A DNA stretch of 64,000 nt, from assembly GCF_023155855.1 (NCBI RefSeq), contig NZ_JAKNUT010000003.1, positions 124,001 to 188,000 on the forward strand, read 5' to 3'. This DNA is from Microbacterium aoyamense (lineage in GTDB: Bacteria > Actinomycetota > Actinomycetes > Actinomycetales > Microbacteriaceae). Shown here in pieces: positions 1 to 7,781 of this stretch. The first letter of the stretch is position 1. Each line of letters opens with the position of its first letter. Position numbers and translations under genes: made by a program. The notes under the pieces are model-generated. The model searched no databases, was not told the origin of the DNA, and saw only the letters and a list, made by a program, of their open reading frames with translations.

Positions 1-908
1 GCGTCGACGGCGTCGAGCTGTCGGGCCGGCGTCCCGTGCCCGCCGAGAAGCGCGGCGTCGTGCTCCTGGGCCAGGACCCGCGCCTGTTCCCGCACCTGTC
101 AGCCCGGGACAACGTCGCGTTCGGCCTTCGCGCGCACGGTGCCGATCGCACGCATGCGCGCCGCGAGGCGGACGAGTGGCTCGCGCGCGTCGGCCTGGAC
201 GGGCTCGGGTCCCGGATGCCGCGGGAGCTCTCCGGCGGACAGCAGCAGCGAGCGGCCCTGGCGCGCGCGCTCGCGACATCGCCGCGGGTCCTCCTCCTGG
301 ACGAACCCCTGACGGCGCTCGATCCCGAGACGGCGGGCGACATGCGCGCCGTCCTGCACGCGCAGCTCGCGCTGAGCAGGACGACGACCGTGATCGTCAC
401 GCATGACGCGGTGGACGCGGCATCCCTCACCACACGGCTGCTCGTGCTCGAGGGCGGCCGATCGTCTCAGGAGGGTCCGGTCCGCGACGTGCTCGCGGCA
501 CCCGCGACGCGTTTTTCGGCGGCGCTCGCCGGCGTCAACCGGGTCGTCGGTCGCGCAGACGGCGGCCGCTGGCGCGCCGGGTCCGGTGCGCAGATGGAGC
601 TTGCGGCGATGGATGCCGACGGCGCTCCGCTCGCGGCGCTCTTCCGCCCCGCGGACGTCGTGGTGGAACCTGCGGGCGAGGCGCAGTCCGTCGTCGCCGG
701 GTCCTGGGAAGCGCGGGTCGTGCGGCTGGAGCAGACACCCGCGGGCGTTCGCGTGCACACGACCGCCCCCGCCGTGGCCGTCGACGTCGCGACGGACGCC
801 GTGGCCGACCAGAGGCTCGCGCCCGGCACCGCCGTACGGCTCCGCGTCGACGCGGCAGACGTGCGCTTCGTGCCGTGCGCCGAGGGCGGGCTTCCGCCCG
901 CGCCGTGA
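1..908 (+). CDS. Molybdate-type ABC transporter ATP-binding protein (ModC-like), 5' end outside window
   Basis: The frame is open from base 3, so the start codon and Walker A motif lie before the window. Visible in order are a Q-loop (GQDPRLFPHLSARDN), the ABC signature LSGGQQQRAALARAL, Walker B VLLLDEPLTALDP and the switch histidine in VIVTHD. About 130 residues follow that resemble the C-terminal oligosaccharide-binding fold of ModC-like ATPases. The protein would power import of an oxyanion from a membrane permease encoded upstream. Molybdate is a guess from the overall shape; sulfate or iron-type importers have a similar layout. It stops 8 bases before the end of the convergent amidotransferase gene. 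Confidence 0.8.
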   Translation, partial: VDGVELSGRRPVPAEKRGVVLLGQDPRLFPHLSARDNVAFGLRAHGADRTHARREADEWLARVGLDGLGSRMPRELSGGQQQRAALARALATSPRVLLLDEPLTALDPETAGDMRAVLHAQLALSRTTTVIVTHDAVDAASLTTRLLVLEGGRSSQEGPVRDVLAAPATRFSAALAGVNRVVGRADGGRWRAGSGAQMELAAMDADGAPLAALFRPADVVVEPAGEAQSVVAGSWEARVVRLEQTPAGVRVHTTAPAVAVDVATDAVADQRLAPGTAVRLRVDAADVRFVPCAEGGLPPAP

Positions 909-915
909 CGTCGAC

Positions 916-1662
916 TCAGGCCGGCGCGGGGCCGAACGCCTTGGCGAAGGCACGTAGCAGACGGGCGGGTTCGGTGACGGATGCCGTGAGCACGCGTCCG
1001 GCGATGGCGTCGTAGTCGCTCGCGGCGAAGTAGCCGTCGTCGCGGTACACCGCCATACGTTCCGTGAACGCGGTGGTCGTCGGCTCGGGGTGGAACTGCG
1101 TCGCGTAGAGCCGCTCGCCGACGCGATAGGCCTGCACGGGGCATCCCGCATTCGTCGCGAGGAGCACGCCGCCGGGCGGGACGGACCCCGCTCCCTCTTT
1201 GTGCGCGGTCAGCGCGGTGAAGCGGTCGGCCAGGCCGCCGAAGAGCGGGTCGGCCCGGCCGTCGGAGGTCAGCTCGACCGTCACGGGGCCGGTGTCCTCG
1301 GGATAGGCGCGGCTCACCTCGCCGCCGAGCATCCGCGTGACGACGCCAATGCCGTAGCACGTGAACATCGCCGTCGTGCGCTCGTCGGCGGCCGCGCGGG
1401 CGATGCGCTCGAGGTCGCCCTCGAGTCGGCGCTGCACGTCGGTCTTGGACGACTCGGGATCGGTGACGTTGAACGGACTGCCGCCGACGACGAACCCGCT
1501 GTAGCGGTCGAACACGTCATCGGGAAGCGATGCGCGCACGAGATCGAGCTGCGCGATGCTCGCTGCGTCGAGGTGCGTGGCGGCGCGGAACGACTCGTAT
1601 TCGGCGGCGGCGGCGCCCTGCTGCGGCCTGACGCAGACGTACAGGAGCGGTGCGGACGGCAT
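916..1662 (-). CDS. Class I glutamine amidotransferase (GMP-synthase-like), 248 aa
   Basis: A stand-alone class I amidotransferase domain. The nucleophile elbow is FTCYGIGVV, and the His-Glu pair of the triad is in QFHPEP near the C-terminus. A glycine-rich segment (VVGGSPFNV) matches the oxyanion-forming region of GuaA-like domains. Such proteins hydrolyse glutamine and pass ammonia to a partner, or act on a gamma-glutamyl substrate; no synthetase partner lies next to it, so the substrate is unknown. The ATG is preceded by TAGAAT with a six-base gap, which suggests a leaderless transcript. Length is normal for the family. Confidence 0.85.
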   Translation of the reverse strand: MPSAPLLYVCVRPQQGAAAAEYESFRAATHLDAASIAQLDLVRASLPDDVFDRYSGFVVGGSPFNVTDPESSKTDVQRRLEGDLERIARAAADERTTAMFTCYGIGVVTRMLGGEVSRAYPEDTGPVTVELTSDGRADPLFGGLADRFTALTAHKEGAGSVPPGGVLLATNAGCPVQAYRVGERLYATQFHPEPTTTAFTERMAVYRDDGYFAASDYDAIAGRVLTASVTEPARLLRAFAKAFGPAPA

Positions 1663-1668
1663 GGCGTG

Positions 1669-1674
1669 ATTCTA
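1669..1674 (-). promoter_or_regulatory. -10 hexamer TAGAAT of a probable leaderless transcript
   Basis: Six bases separate this hexamer from the ATG of the amidotransferase gene, the spacing repeated at many starts in the window. No Shine-Dalgarno fits between them. Confidence 0.55.
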
Positions 1675-1721
1675 GGTCGGCGACCGGATGAGGGCGAGTC
1701 CGCGATCCGTGTCAGCACTCA

Positions 1722-1731
1722 TGTATCAGCG
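1722..1731. repeat. 10-base repeat TGTATCAGCG, left copy flanking the sigma-CHAT cassette
   Basis: An identical, same-orientation decamer occurs at 6891-6900, just after the CHAT stop. The pair brackets the four-gene cassette closely. It could be chance. Confidence 0.3.
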
Positions 1732-1774
1732 AAGTCCTTCCCTGCTCTGGCAAGGTGTGGACACAATGGGCGCT

Positions 1775-2392
1775 ATGGCGCACGCGGACCCCGCCGCATC
1801 CGTCGACTCGCACGAGCCGACGCGATGGGAGCGCGCCGCGGACCTCTTCCTGCTCTGGCGGGAGGGGGACACTCGGGCGATGGACGACCTCGTCCGTCTC
1901 ATGACCCCCGTGCTGTGGCACGTCGTGCGCGCCTACGGCCTCGACAGCGCCCTCGCGGAGGACGTCGTCCAGACGACGTGGCTCACGCTCGTGCGCAGGC
2001 ACGAGTCGATCCTCGAACCGCGTGCCGTGTCGGGCTGGCTCACGATGTGCGCGCGCCGCGAGGCGTGGCGCGTGGGCAAGAACCACCGCCGTGCGGATGC
2101 GACCGAGGCCGAAAGCCTCGAGCCCCATCTTCCCGTCCACGAATCCGCCGAGCAGACGGCTGCCACGGACGACGAGTCGCGTCGCCTGTGGGAGGCCGTC
2201 GGCCGGCTCGACGACCGGTGCCAACGGCTGTTGCGTGTCGTCGCGTTCGATGAGCGACCGGATTACGCGCGCATCGCGAAGGATCTCGCGATGCCGATCG
2301 GCTCGATCGGACCGACGCGTCAGCGCTGCCTCGGCAAGCTCCGCGCTCAGCTCGAGGGCGCGGGATGGGGAGGAGACCATCATGAGCACTGA
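1775..2392 (+). CDS. RNA polymerase sigma-70 family (ECF-type) sigma factor, 205 aa
   Basis: Region 2 is recognisable (FLLWREGDTRAMDDLVRLM, then EDVVQTTWLTLV), as is a region 4 helix-turn-helix with the recognition helix around SIGPTRQRCLGKLR. There is no region 1 or 3, as expected for a group 4 sigma factor. It would recruit RNA polymerase to a small set of promoters, probably including this cassette. The start is placed at ATG 1775 because CACAAT lies 7 bases upstream; ATG 1766, nine bases earlier with a weak AAGG, is an alternative. The last 11 bases overlap the next gene, which implies translational coupling. No transmembrane anti-sigma factor is adjacent. Confidence 0.88.
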   Translation: MAHADPAASVDSHEPTRWERAADLFLLWREGDTRAMDDLVRLMTPVLWHVVRAYGLDSALAEDVVQTTWLTLVRRHESILEPRAVSGWLTMCARREAWRVGKNHRRADATEAESLEPHLPVHESAEQTAATDDESRRLWEAVGRLDDRCQRLLRVVAFDERPDYARIAKDLAMPIGSIGPTRQRCLGKLRAQLEGAGWGGDHHEH

Positions 2393-2849
2393 CGATTTCG
2401 CCGCCGACGCGGCGCTCTTCGCGCGACTTCGCGGCGTCTGGCAGGAGGTGGACCCCGTGCCGGCCGGACTCGTCGACCGCATGGTCGCCGCCGTCGCCGT
2501 CGAGGACCTCTCGCGGGAGTACGCCCTCTTGACGCTGGTCGAGGCATCCGACCTCGCCGCCGTCCGCAGCGCGAACGACACCGCGACACTGCAGTTCAGC
2601 GACGGAACGACCACCGTCCTGCTGCACGTGAGCGAAGACGAGTCCGGTTCGCATCGTGTGGACGGATGGGTGGATGCCGCGGCCCTCGCGATCCGTCTCG
2701 AGCACAAGGGCGCCGAGCTGTCGGCCGAGGCCGACAGCGGGCGCTTCGCGTTCGAGGGCGTGGCGGCCGGCGTCGTGCGCCTGCGGATCGTCGCGCAGGG
2801 CGAAGACGGTGATCTGCGTGAGTTCCAGACGCCCCAGTTCGAAATCTGA
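2382..2849 (+). CDS. Small soluble protein of the sigma-CHAT cassette, 155 aa, function unknown
   Basis: The start is fixed by a strong Shine-Dalgarno (GGGGAGGAGA) six bases before ATG 2382, inside the end of the sigma gene. The N-terminal half is helical with the phrase DPVPAGLVDRMVAAVAVEDL, like the N-terminal part of some anti-sigma-like partners. The C-terminal half looks like a beta-sandwich (FAFEGVAAGVVRLRIV), reminiscent of carboxypeptidase-regulatory-like folds. There is no signal peptide, membrane segment or zinc motif. Position between a sigma factor and a protease suggests a regulatory or adaptor role, but I do not recognise a characterised homologue. Confidence 0.75.
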   Translation: MSTDDFAADAALFARLRGVWQEVDPVPAGLVDRMVAAVAVEDLSREYALLTLVEASDLAAVRSANDTATLQFSDGTTTVLLHVSEDESGSHRVDGWVDAAALAIRLEHKGAELSAEADSGRFAFEGVAAGVVRLRIVAQGEDGDLREFQTPQFEI

Positions 2850-2882
2850 AGAGGCGCACAGCGCCGGAGAGTGGAGCGATAG

Positions 2883-4385
2883 ATGGTCGACGAGCCGAAT
2901 CGGAACCCCGACCCCGCGGGTTCCTGGAAGAACGACCGGCTGCGGTGGAGCATCCTGGATCCCGCCGGCGAGAAGCGGGACAGCGTCTTCTCGACCGTGT
3001 ACGTCTCCGACGAGCTCCTGATCGACCCGAGCGCCACCGGCGACAACGAGGATCCGTTCGGAGACCTGCAGGACCTCGCGAGGCTCGCGGGATGGACGCT
3101 CGATCGTCGCGCGCCCGGCGACGAGTCGGACGGCGAGGAGCGCTTCACCGGGGCCAGCGAGACGTTCCGCGTGTACCTCGGGGTCGCGCCGTCGTCCGAC
3201 CAGCGCACGACTGCGGCCGTCGCCGAGACACCCGACGCCTGGCAGCTGCTCCGACAGGCGCGCGCGAACGGCAAGGGCGCCGGCGTGAGCCTCAACCACG
3301 TCATCACGACGGATTCGTTCGAATCCAATCCCTTCAAGATGAATCCCTTCAAGATGAACCCGTTCAAGATGAACCCGTTCAAGATGAACGGGACGACGGT
3401 CGGGATGGACACGTACGCCTCGCCGGGCTTCGGCGGCCGTCAGCCCGTCGCCTATCTCGGCGAAACGCCGCGGCGTTCGGGGGACGCGAAGCGGCGTCCT
3501 GTCGTGGCGATCTTCGACACGGGGTGCGGCCGGCATCCGTGGTTCACGCCCGACGTGATGATCGATCCCGTCCTCAAGGGCGGCGAACCGATCGGACTCG
3601 CGAATCCTTTGACCGACCCCGAGCGCCACCCGTCACTCGGTCGTCCCCTCGAGGGCTGGTTGGATGATGCGGCAGGTCACGGCACGTTCATCGCGGGGAT
3701 CGTCCGGCAGGAGAGCCCGGATGCCTGGATCCTCCCCGTCCGGATCGCCGACGGCGAGGGGGTCATCCTCGAGTACGAGCTCCTCGGGGCACTGGGCCGT
3801 CTGCTCACCCTCATGGAGACGCCGGAAGCCCAGGGCGGCCGACACGTCGACGTGCTGAATCTGTCGTTCAGCTTCTTCTCCGAGACGCCGCAGGACCCGT
3901 CGACGGCGTCCGAACTGTCGACCCTGCTGACCAAGATCCGCGCCCGAGGCTGCGTCGTCGTCTGCTCGGCAGGGAACGACGCCACCGATCGGCCCGTGTC
4001 GCCCGCGACGCTCGGAGGCGGCGATCCCGCGCACATCGTCGTCGGTGCGCTCAATCCGTCGCGGCGATCTGTCGCGCTGTTCTCCAACATCGGGCCCTGG
4101 GTCACGACGTGGGCGCAGGGGGTGAGCATCGTCTCGACGCAGCCGACGGTCTTCGACGGCAGCATTCAGGCCGGGACCCGCGACGACCTGTACGGTCGCA
4201 GACGCGAGACGCTCGATGTCGACGAGTTCGCCGGCGGGTTCGCAGTCTGGAGCGGAACGTCGTTCGCGGCACCGGTCGTCGCCGGGCGGATCGCCGCGCA
4301 GCTCGCAGCGGGACTCGATCCGGCGGACGCGGTCGCTCAGGTCCTGCAGCAGGGCGAAAGCGAGGATGCCTCGCGCGATCTGTGA
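2883..4385 (+). CDS. S8 family serine peptidase (intracellular subtilase) with NPFKM repeat, 500 aa
   Basis: The catalytic triad is complete: Asp212 in AIFDTGCG, His266 in AAGHGTFIAG, Ser460 in WSGTSFAAPVVAG, with the oxyanion Asn365 in SAGNDA. The N-terminus (MVDEPNRNPD) has no signal peptide or membrane helix, so the enzyme probably stays in the cytoplasm, unlike most secreted subtilases. Residues 1-148 form a non-catalytic domain joined to the peptidase by four tandem NPFKM units (149-168). It starts 33 bases after the previous gene with GGAG upstream and ends 21 bases before the CHAT gene. The cassette context suggests proteolysis coupled to the CHAT protease, either as activator or as substrate. 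Confidence 0.9.
   Translation: MVDEPNRNPDPAGSWKNDRLRWSILDPAGEKRDSVFSTVYVSDELLIDPSATGDNEDPFGDLQDLARLAGWTLDRRAPGDESDGEERFTGASETFRVYLGVAPSSDQRTTAAVAETPDAWQLLRQARANGKGAGVSLNHVITTDSFESNPFKMNPFKMNPFKMNPFKMNGTTVGMDTYASPGFGGRQPVAYLGETPRRSGDAKRRPVVAIFDTGCGRHPWFTPDVMIDPVLKGGEPIGLANPLTDPERHPSLGRPLEGWLDDAAGHGTFIAGIVRQESPDAWILPVRIADGEGVILEYELLGALGRLLTLMETPEAQGGRHVDVLNLSFSFFSETPQDPSTASELSTLLTKIRARGCVVVCSAGNDATDRPVSPATLGGGDPAHIVVGALNPSRRSVALFSNIGPWVTTWAQGVSIVSTQPTVFDGSIQAGTRDDLYGRRRETLDVDEFAGGFAVWSGTSFAAPVVAGRIAAQLAAGLDPADAVAQVLQQGESEDASRDL
3327..3386 (+). repeat. Four tandem 15-base units encoding NPFKM
   Basis: Four consecutive copies of a 15-base unit encode NPFKM at residues 149-168 of the subtilase, ending in Asn169. 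Copies 1-2 use AAT/CCC codons and copies 3-4 AAC/CCG, so pairs are more alike than the whole. The block sits between the N-terminal domain and the catalytic domain. Confidence 0.95.
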
Positions 4386-4394
4386 TCCAGCGGC

Positions 4395-4400
4395 CATAGT
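4395..4400 (+). promoter_or_regulatory. -10-like hexamer CATAGT before the CHAT gene
   Basis: It ends six bases before GTG 4407, the same geometry as other leaderless starts here. It would give the CHAT gene its own promoter in addition to read-through from the upstream genes. Confidence 0.4.
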
Positions 4401-4406
4401 GAGGGG

Positions 4407-6872
4407 GTGACCCTTTCGGCGCTCGAGTTGTATCGGCGCGGCCGCGCACATCTGAACGCGGGCCGCGCCGCGGCGGCGCGGGGTGCCCTCCTGCGGGCGC
4501 AGGGACGCACGGACGACCCCGACCTCCTCGCGCGTATCGACGGCGCGCTCGCCGCCGTGATCATCCGCCAGGGCGACTCGGCACTGGCCGAGCGGATGTG
4601 CCACGACGCCCTCGCGCGACCGGGTGTCTCGAGTCACACCACCGCGGTTCTGCACGGGCAGCTGGGACTGCTGGCGCTCGAGCGCGGCGACCTCGACGTG
4701 GCCGTCGCCTTTCTCGAGGAAGGCGTCGAGGGGGTCGGTGACGACCGCGACTACCGCCCCATGATGCTCTTCAACCGCAGCGTCGCACACATGCAACGCG
4801 GTGACCTCGTCGCCGCGGCGGCGGATCTCGACGCGGCCGCCGCCGACTACGCGATCATGGGCGACGACGTCCAGCGTGCGATGGCCGAGAACAACAGCGG
4901 TTATGTCGCCCTCCTCAGTGGGGATCTCATCTCGGCGCTCGCGTCGATCGGCCGCGCGCGCGCCGTGATGGAGAAGACCTCGGCCGTCAACACGGCGATC
5001 TGCGAGCTGGATCGTGCGGAAGTCCTGCGCGAGGCGGGGATGTCGACGGATGCCGAGCGCAGCCTCGGACGGGTCGCGCGTGTCTTCGCCGCCCACCGCA
5101 TGCCGCAAGCGCGGGGCGAGGCGGAGTACCACCGCGCGCGCGCGCTGCTGACGATCGCGCCCAACCGCGCCGCCACCGCCGCATCGCAGGCCCTGCGCAC
5201 CTTCAACCGTGCCGGGAGCACGTGGTGGGCGCTGCGTGCGGATGCCGTCCGCCTGCGCGCCCTGCTCGCGGCCGACCTCGAAGATTCCCCGTCGCGGGCG
5301 CGGCCGCCGAGCGCGCAGGAGGTCGACGTCCTCGTACGCGAACTCGAGAACCGGCGCCTGCGGGCGGACGAGGCATCCCTTCGACTCTCCTGGGAGCTGT
5401 GGCGTGCCGTGAGAACGCCCTCAGGAGCCGTCGGAGCACCCGTGCGCACACCCCGTGACGCGCCGATCCAGGTGCGCTTGCTGGCGCACGAGGTGCGCAC
5501 GGCCCGCTCGACCGCGCGCCGTGACCATCGTTCGGCCCGTCACCACGCGGCGGCCGGGCTGGACGAGCTCGCCGAGTGGCAGAGCGCATTCGGAAGCCTC
5601 GACCTCGCGACCTCTCTGACGCTGCACGGCTCCGGGCTCATGTTCGCGGGGCTGCGCGCGGCCGCGCAGTCGTCGAAGCCCGACGTGTTCTTCGACTGGG
5701 CTGAGCGCGCACGTCACCTCGCCCAGCAGAGCGTACCCCTGCGTCCGCCACCGGATCCCGAGATGGCGGCCGAGCTCGCCGAACTGCGGATCATGCGCGC
5801 CGAGGCGGGATCCGAGGACTGGCTCGCCGACCCGCGTGCGGGCGCGCTCAGCGAGCGGGTGCGCGAGCGGCAGTGGACCGGAACCGAAGCTGCCGGGGCG
5901 CTCCGCCGGCTCTCGCTCGGCGACATGCACGACGCGCTCGACGACGGCACGGCGCTCGTCACCTACGTCTTCGACGGGGCTGGGCTGTTCGCGCTCGCGG
6001 TCACGGCCGGCTCCGCGAAGATCTTCCGGCTCGGCGACTGGAAACCGATCGCCTCCGCGCTCGCCGGGCTGCGCGCCGACCTCGACATGGCCGCGCTCGT
6101 GCGCTCCGGGCCGATGGCATCCGCAGTCGCCACAGCCCTCGAGTCGAGGCTCGCGATGCTGTCCCGCGTCGTCGTCGAACCCCTCTTGCCGTTCGCCGGC
6201 GACCGCCGGCTCGTCCTCACCGTTCCGGGCGTCCTCGGCGGACTCCCCTGGGGAATGCTTCCCGCGCTGCGCGGACGGGTCTTCACCTTGGCCACGTCGG
6301 CGTCGCAGTGGGCGGATCGGCCACCCCCCGGACCACGTCGATCGGTCGGGCTCGTCGCAGGACCCCGCGTGGCGAGGGCGGAGGAAGAGGTGGCGGGAGC
6401 GCGTGCCGCGTGGCGGGCTGCCGAGACGACGACGGGGGCTGCCGCGACGGTGGATGCCGTGACAGCGCTCGCATCGCGGGTCGACGTGCTGCATGTGGCC
6501 GCCCACGGGCGGCATTCGCCCGAGCACCCGCTCTTCTCGGGCCTCGAGCTCGCGGACGGGACCCTGTTCGGCTACGACATCGACCTCATCGCCGAGGTCC
6601 CCGACCTCGTCGTGATGTCGTCCTGCGAGGTCGGCCGTTCCGCGTCCCGCGGTGGCGAGGAGGCGATCGGGATGACGCGGATCTGGCTTCACGCGGGAAC
6701 CTCGTGCGTCGTCGCGGCACCCGTCGTGGTCGCCGACGACGTGGCGTGCGAACTGCTCGGCGCGATGCACGTCGACCTCGCCGCCGGCGCGGTGCCGGCG
6801 GTCGCGCTGGCCGCGGCATCCGACCGCACGGGGATCGTCGCGCCGTTCATGACGCACGGCGCAGGTTTCTGA
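4407..6872 (+). CDS. TPR-CHAT domain protein (caspase-like protease), 821 aa
   Basis: CHAT domains are clan CD proteases related to caspases and separase. The dyad is visible: His700 in LHVAAHGRHSP and Cys740 in VVMSSCEVGRS, followed by the typical segment TRIWLHAGTSCVVA. Residues from about 5 to 330 are helical, Ala/Leu/Arg-rich and repeat-like (ARGALLRAQ, AAADLDAAAADYAIMGD), fitting TPR units, with a second helical stretch up to about residue 480. Start GTG 4407 has G-rich sequence directly before it but good -10 geometry. It is the last gene of a same-strand set with the sigma factor and subtilase. The activator and target are unknown; in other CHAT systems the TPR part senses or scaffolds. 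Confidence 0.9.
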   Translation: MTLSALELYRRGRAHLNAGRAAAARGALLRAQGRTDDPDLLARIDGALAAVIIRQGDSALAERMCHDALARPGVSSHTTAVLHGQLGLLALERGDLDVAVAFLEEGVEGVGDDRDYRPMMLFNRSVAHMQRGDLVAAAADLDAAAADYAIMGDDVQRAMAENNSGYVALLSGDLISALASIGRARAVMEKTSAVNTAICELDRAEVLREAGMSTDAERSLGRVARVFAAHRMPQARGEAEYHRARALLTIAPNRAATAASQALRTFNRAGSTWWALRADAVRLRALLAADLEDSPSRARPPSAQEVDVLVRELENRRLRADEASLRLSWELWRAVRTPSGAVGAPVRTPRDAPIQVRLLAHEVRTARSTARRDHRSARHHAAAGLDELAEWQSAFGSLDLATSLTLHGSGLMFAGLRAAAQSSKPDVFFDWAERARHLAQQSVPLRPPPDPEMAAELAELRIMRAEAGSEDWLADPRAGALSERVRERQWTGTEAAGALRRLSLGDMHDALDDGTALVTYVFDGAGLFALAVTAGSAKIFRLGDWKPIASALAGLRADLDMAALVRSGPMASAVATALESRLAMLSRVVVEPLLPFAGDRRLVLTVPGVLGGLPWGMLPALRGRVFTLATSASQWADRPPPGPRRSVGLVAGPRVARAEEEVAGARAAWRAAETTTGAAATVDAVTALASRVDVLHVAAHGRHSPEHPLFSGLELADGTLFGYDIDLIAEVPDLVVMSSCEVGRSASRGGEEAIGMTRIWLHAGTSCVVAAPVVVADDVACELLGAMHVDLAAGAVPAVALAAASDRTGIVAPFMTHGAGF

Positions 6873-6890
6873 GGACTTCCTCGGCGCGCG

Positions 6891-6900
6891 TGTATCAGCG
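6891..6900. repeat. 10-base repeat TGTATCAGCG, right copy flanking the sigma-CHAT cassette
   Basis: It lies 19 bases after the CHAT stop and is identical to 1722-1731 upstream of the sigma gene. Confidence 0.3.
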
Positions 6901-6984
6901 GGGCGGACGCACGCTCCTTGATGTCGGAAGGGCGCGGTGTTGATCGCGGGGCTGGGGAGTCCGCACTCACTGGGGACCGACGAA

Positions 6985-7004
6985 GTCGTGCTGGGGAGCA
7001 CGAC
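6985..7004. terminator. Hairpin, 8-bp perfect stem with GGGG loop
   Basis: Arms GTCGTGCT and AGCACGAC are perfect and separated by GGGG. It lies between the convergent CHAT and LysR-like genes. It has no U-tract, which is common for actinobacterial terminators. Confidence 0.55.
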
Positions 7005-7028
7005 GGGGGGATCCTTTCCGTACACGGG

Positions 7029-7060
7029 GGATGTCGCAGGGACCAGGGTCTGCGACATCC
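7029..7060. terminator. Hairpin, 11-bp perfect stem, bidirectional terminator candidate
   Basis: Arms GGATGTCGCAG and CTGCGACATCC are fully complementary with a 10-base loop. It lies 8 bases from the end of the minus-strand LysR-like gene and in the right place to stop transcription of both neighbours. Confidence 0.65.
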
Positions 7061-7067
7061 TCCGTCC

Positions 7068-7748
7068 TCATCCTCGGGACGAGTTCGCCGTCCGTCCACG
7101 GACGATGCCGATGAAGGCTTCGATGGCGGGAGTCGTGGATGCCGTGGGCCACGCGAGCCCGACGCTCGACGATCGCCAGTCCCGCAGCACCCGGAACTCG
7201 ACGTCCTTGCGATGATGCGCACGTGCGAGCGACATCGGCACGATGACGATGCCTACGCCGGTGGCGACAGTCTCGATCGCGTCGCCCGTCGTCGGGGGTG
7301 CGGCGAATCGCGGGACGACGGACTCGGGCACCTCGACACCCAGGACGTCGTCCAGCGCGGTGATGAGGACTTCGCCCGCCAGGTCTTCGAGCTCGAGATC
7401 CTCGGCGGCCGTGAGGTGCGAGTCCGTCGACATCACGACGACGGGGAGTTCGTCGTAGAGCGGGATGACGCTGAGTCCTTCGGCCTGGATCGGCAGGCGG
7501 ATGATCGCGGCATCCACCTCGCCGTCGACGAGTGCGCGCCGTTGATCCGCGGCGGCGATCGGCACGAGCTCCAACGGCGAATCACGGTGCCGCTCCTGCC
7601 ACGTGTCGATCCATTTGCCGGGCGTCGCGCCGGGCACTGCACCGAGCCGCAGCGGACCGACGGGTGGCGTCGGGGCGCTGGCGGGCTTCTTCTGCGGAGC
7701 GCGCGATGCCGGGCGCTTGCCCCCGCGCGGCGCGGTTCGCTTGGCCAT
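7068..7748 (-). CDS. LysR-type substrate-binding domain protein without HTH, 226 aa
   Basis: From about residue 30 the protein matches the ligand-binding half of LysR regulators (LRLGAVPGATPGKWIDTW, LVDGEVDAAIIRLPI, LPVVVMSTDSHLT, VATGVGIVIVPMSLA). The N-terminal winged helix is absent. In its place are about 28 residues rich in Lys, Arg, Pro and Ala. It may bind DNA non-specifically, modulate a full-length regulator, or be a reduced regulator. TAGCCT sits six bases before the ATG, facing the divergent DUF1304 gene, so the two promoters share 33 bases. Confidence 0.75.
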   Translation of the reverse strand: MAKRTAPRGGKRPASRAPQKKPASAPTPPVGPLRLGAVPGATPGKWIDTWQERHRDSPLELVPIAAADQRRALVDGEVDAAIIRLPIQAEGLSVIPLYDELPVVVMSTDSHLTAAEDLELEDLAGEVLITALDDVLGVEVPESVVPRFAAPPTTGDAIETVATGVGIVIVPMSLARAHHRKDVEFRVLRDWRSSSVGLAWPTASTTPAIEAFIGIVRGRTANSSRG

Positions 7749-7754
7749 GCCTTC

Positions 7755-7760
7755 AGGCTA
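7755..7760 (-). promoter_or_regulatory. -10 hexamer TAGCCT, leaderless geometry
   Basis: It ends six bases before the ATG of the LysR-like gene, with no Shine-Dalgarno between. It is back to back with the TATGGT of the divergent gene. Confidence 0.55.
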
Positions 7761-7769
7761 GCGGCGCGC

Positions 7770-7775
7770 TATGGT
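7770..7775 (+). promoter_or_regulatory. -10 hexamer TATGGT, leaderless geometry
   Basis: It ends six bases before ATG 7782 of the DUF1304 gene. Confidence 0.6.
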
Positions 7776-7781
7776 TCGGTC

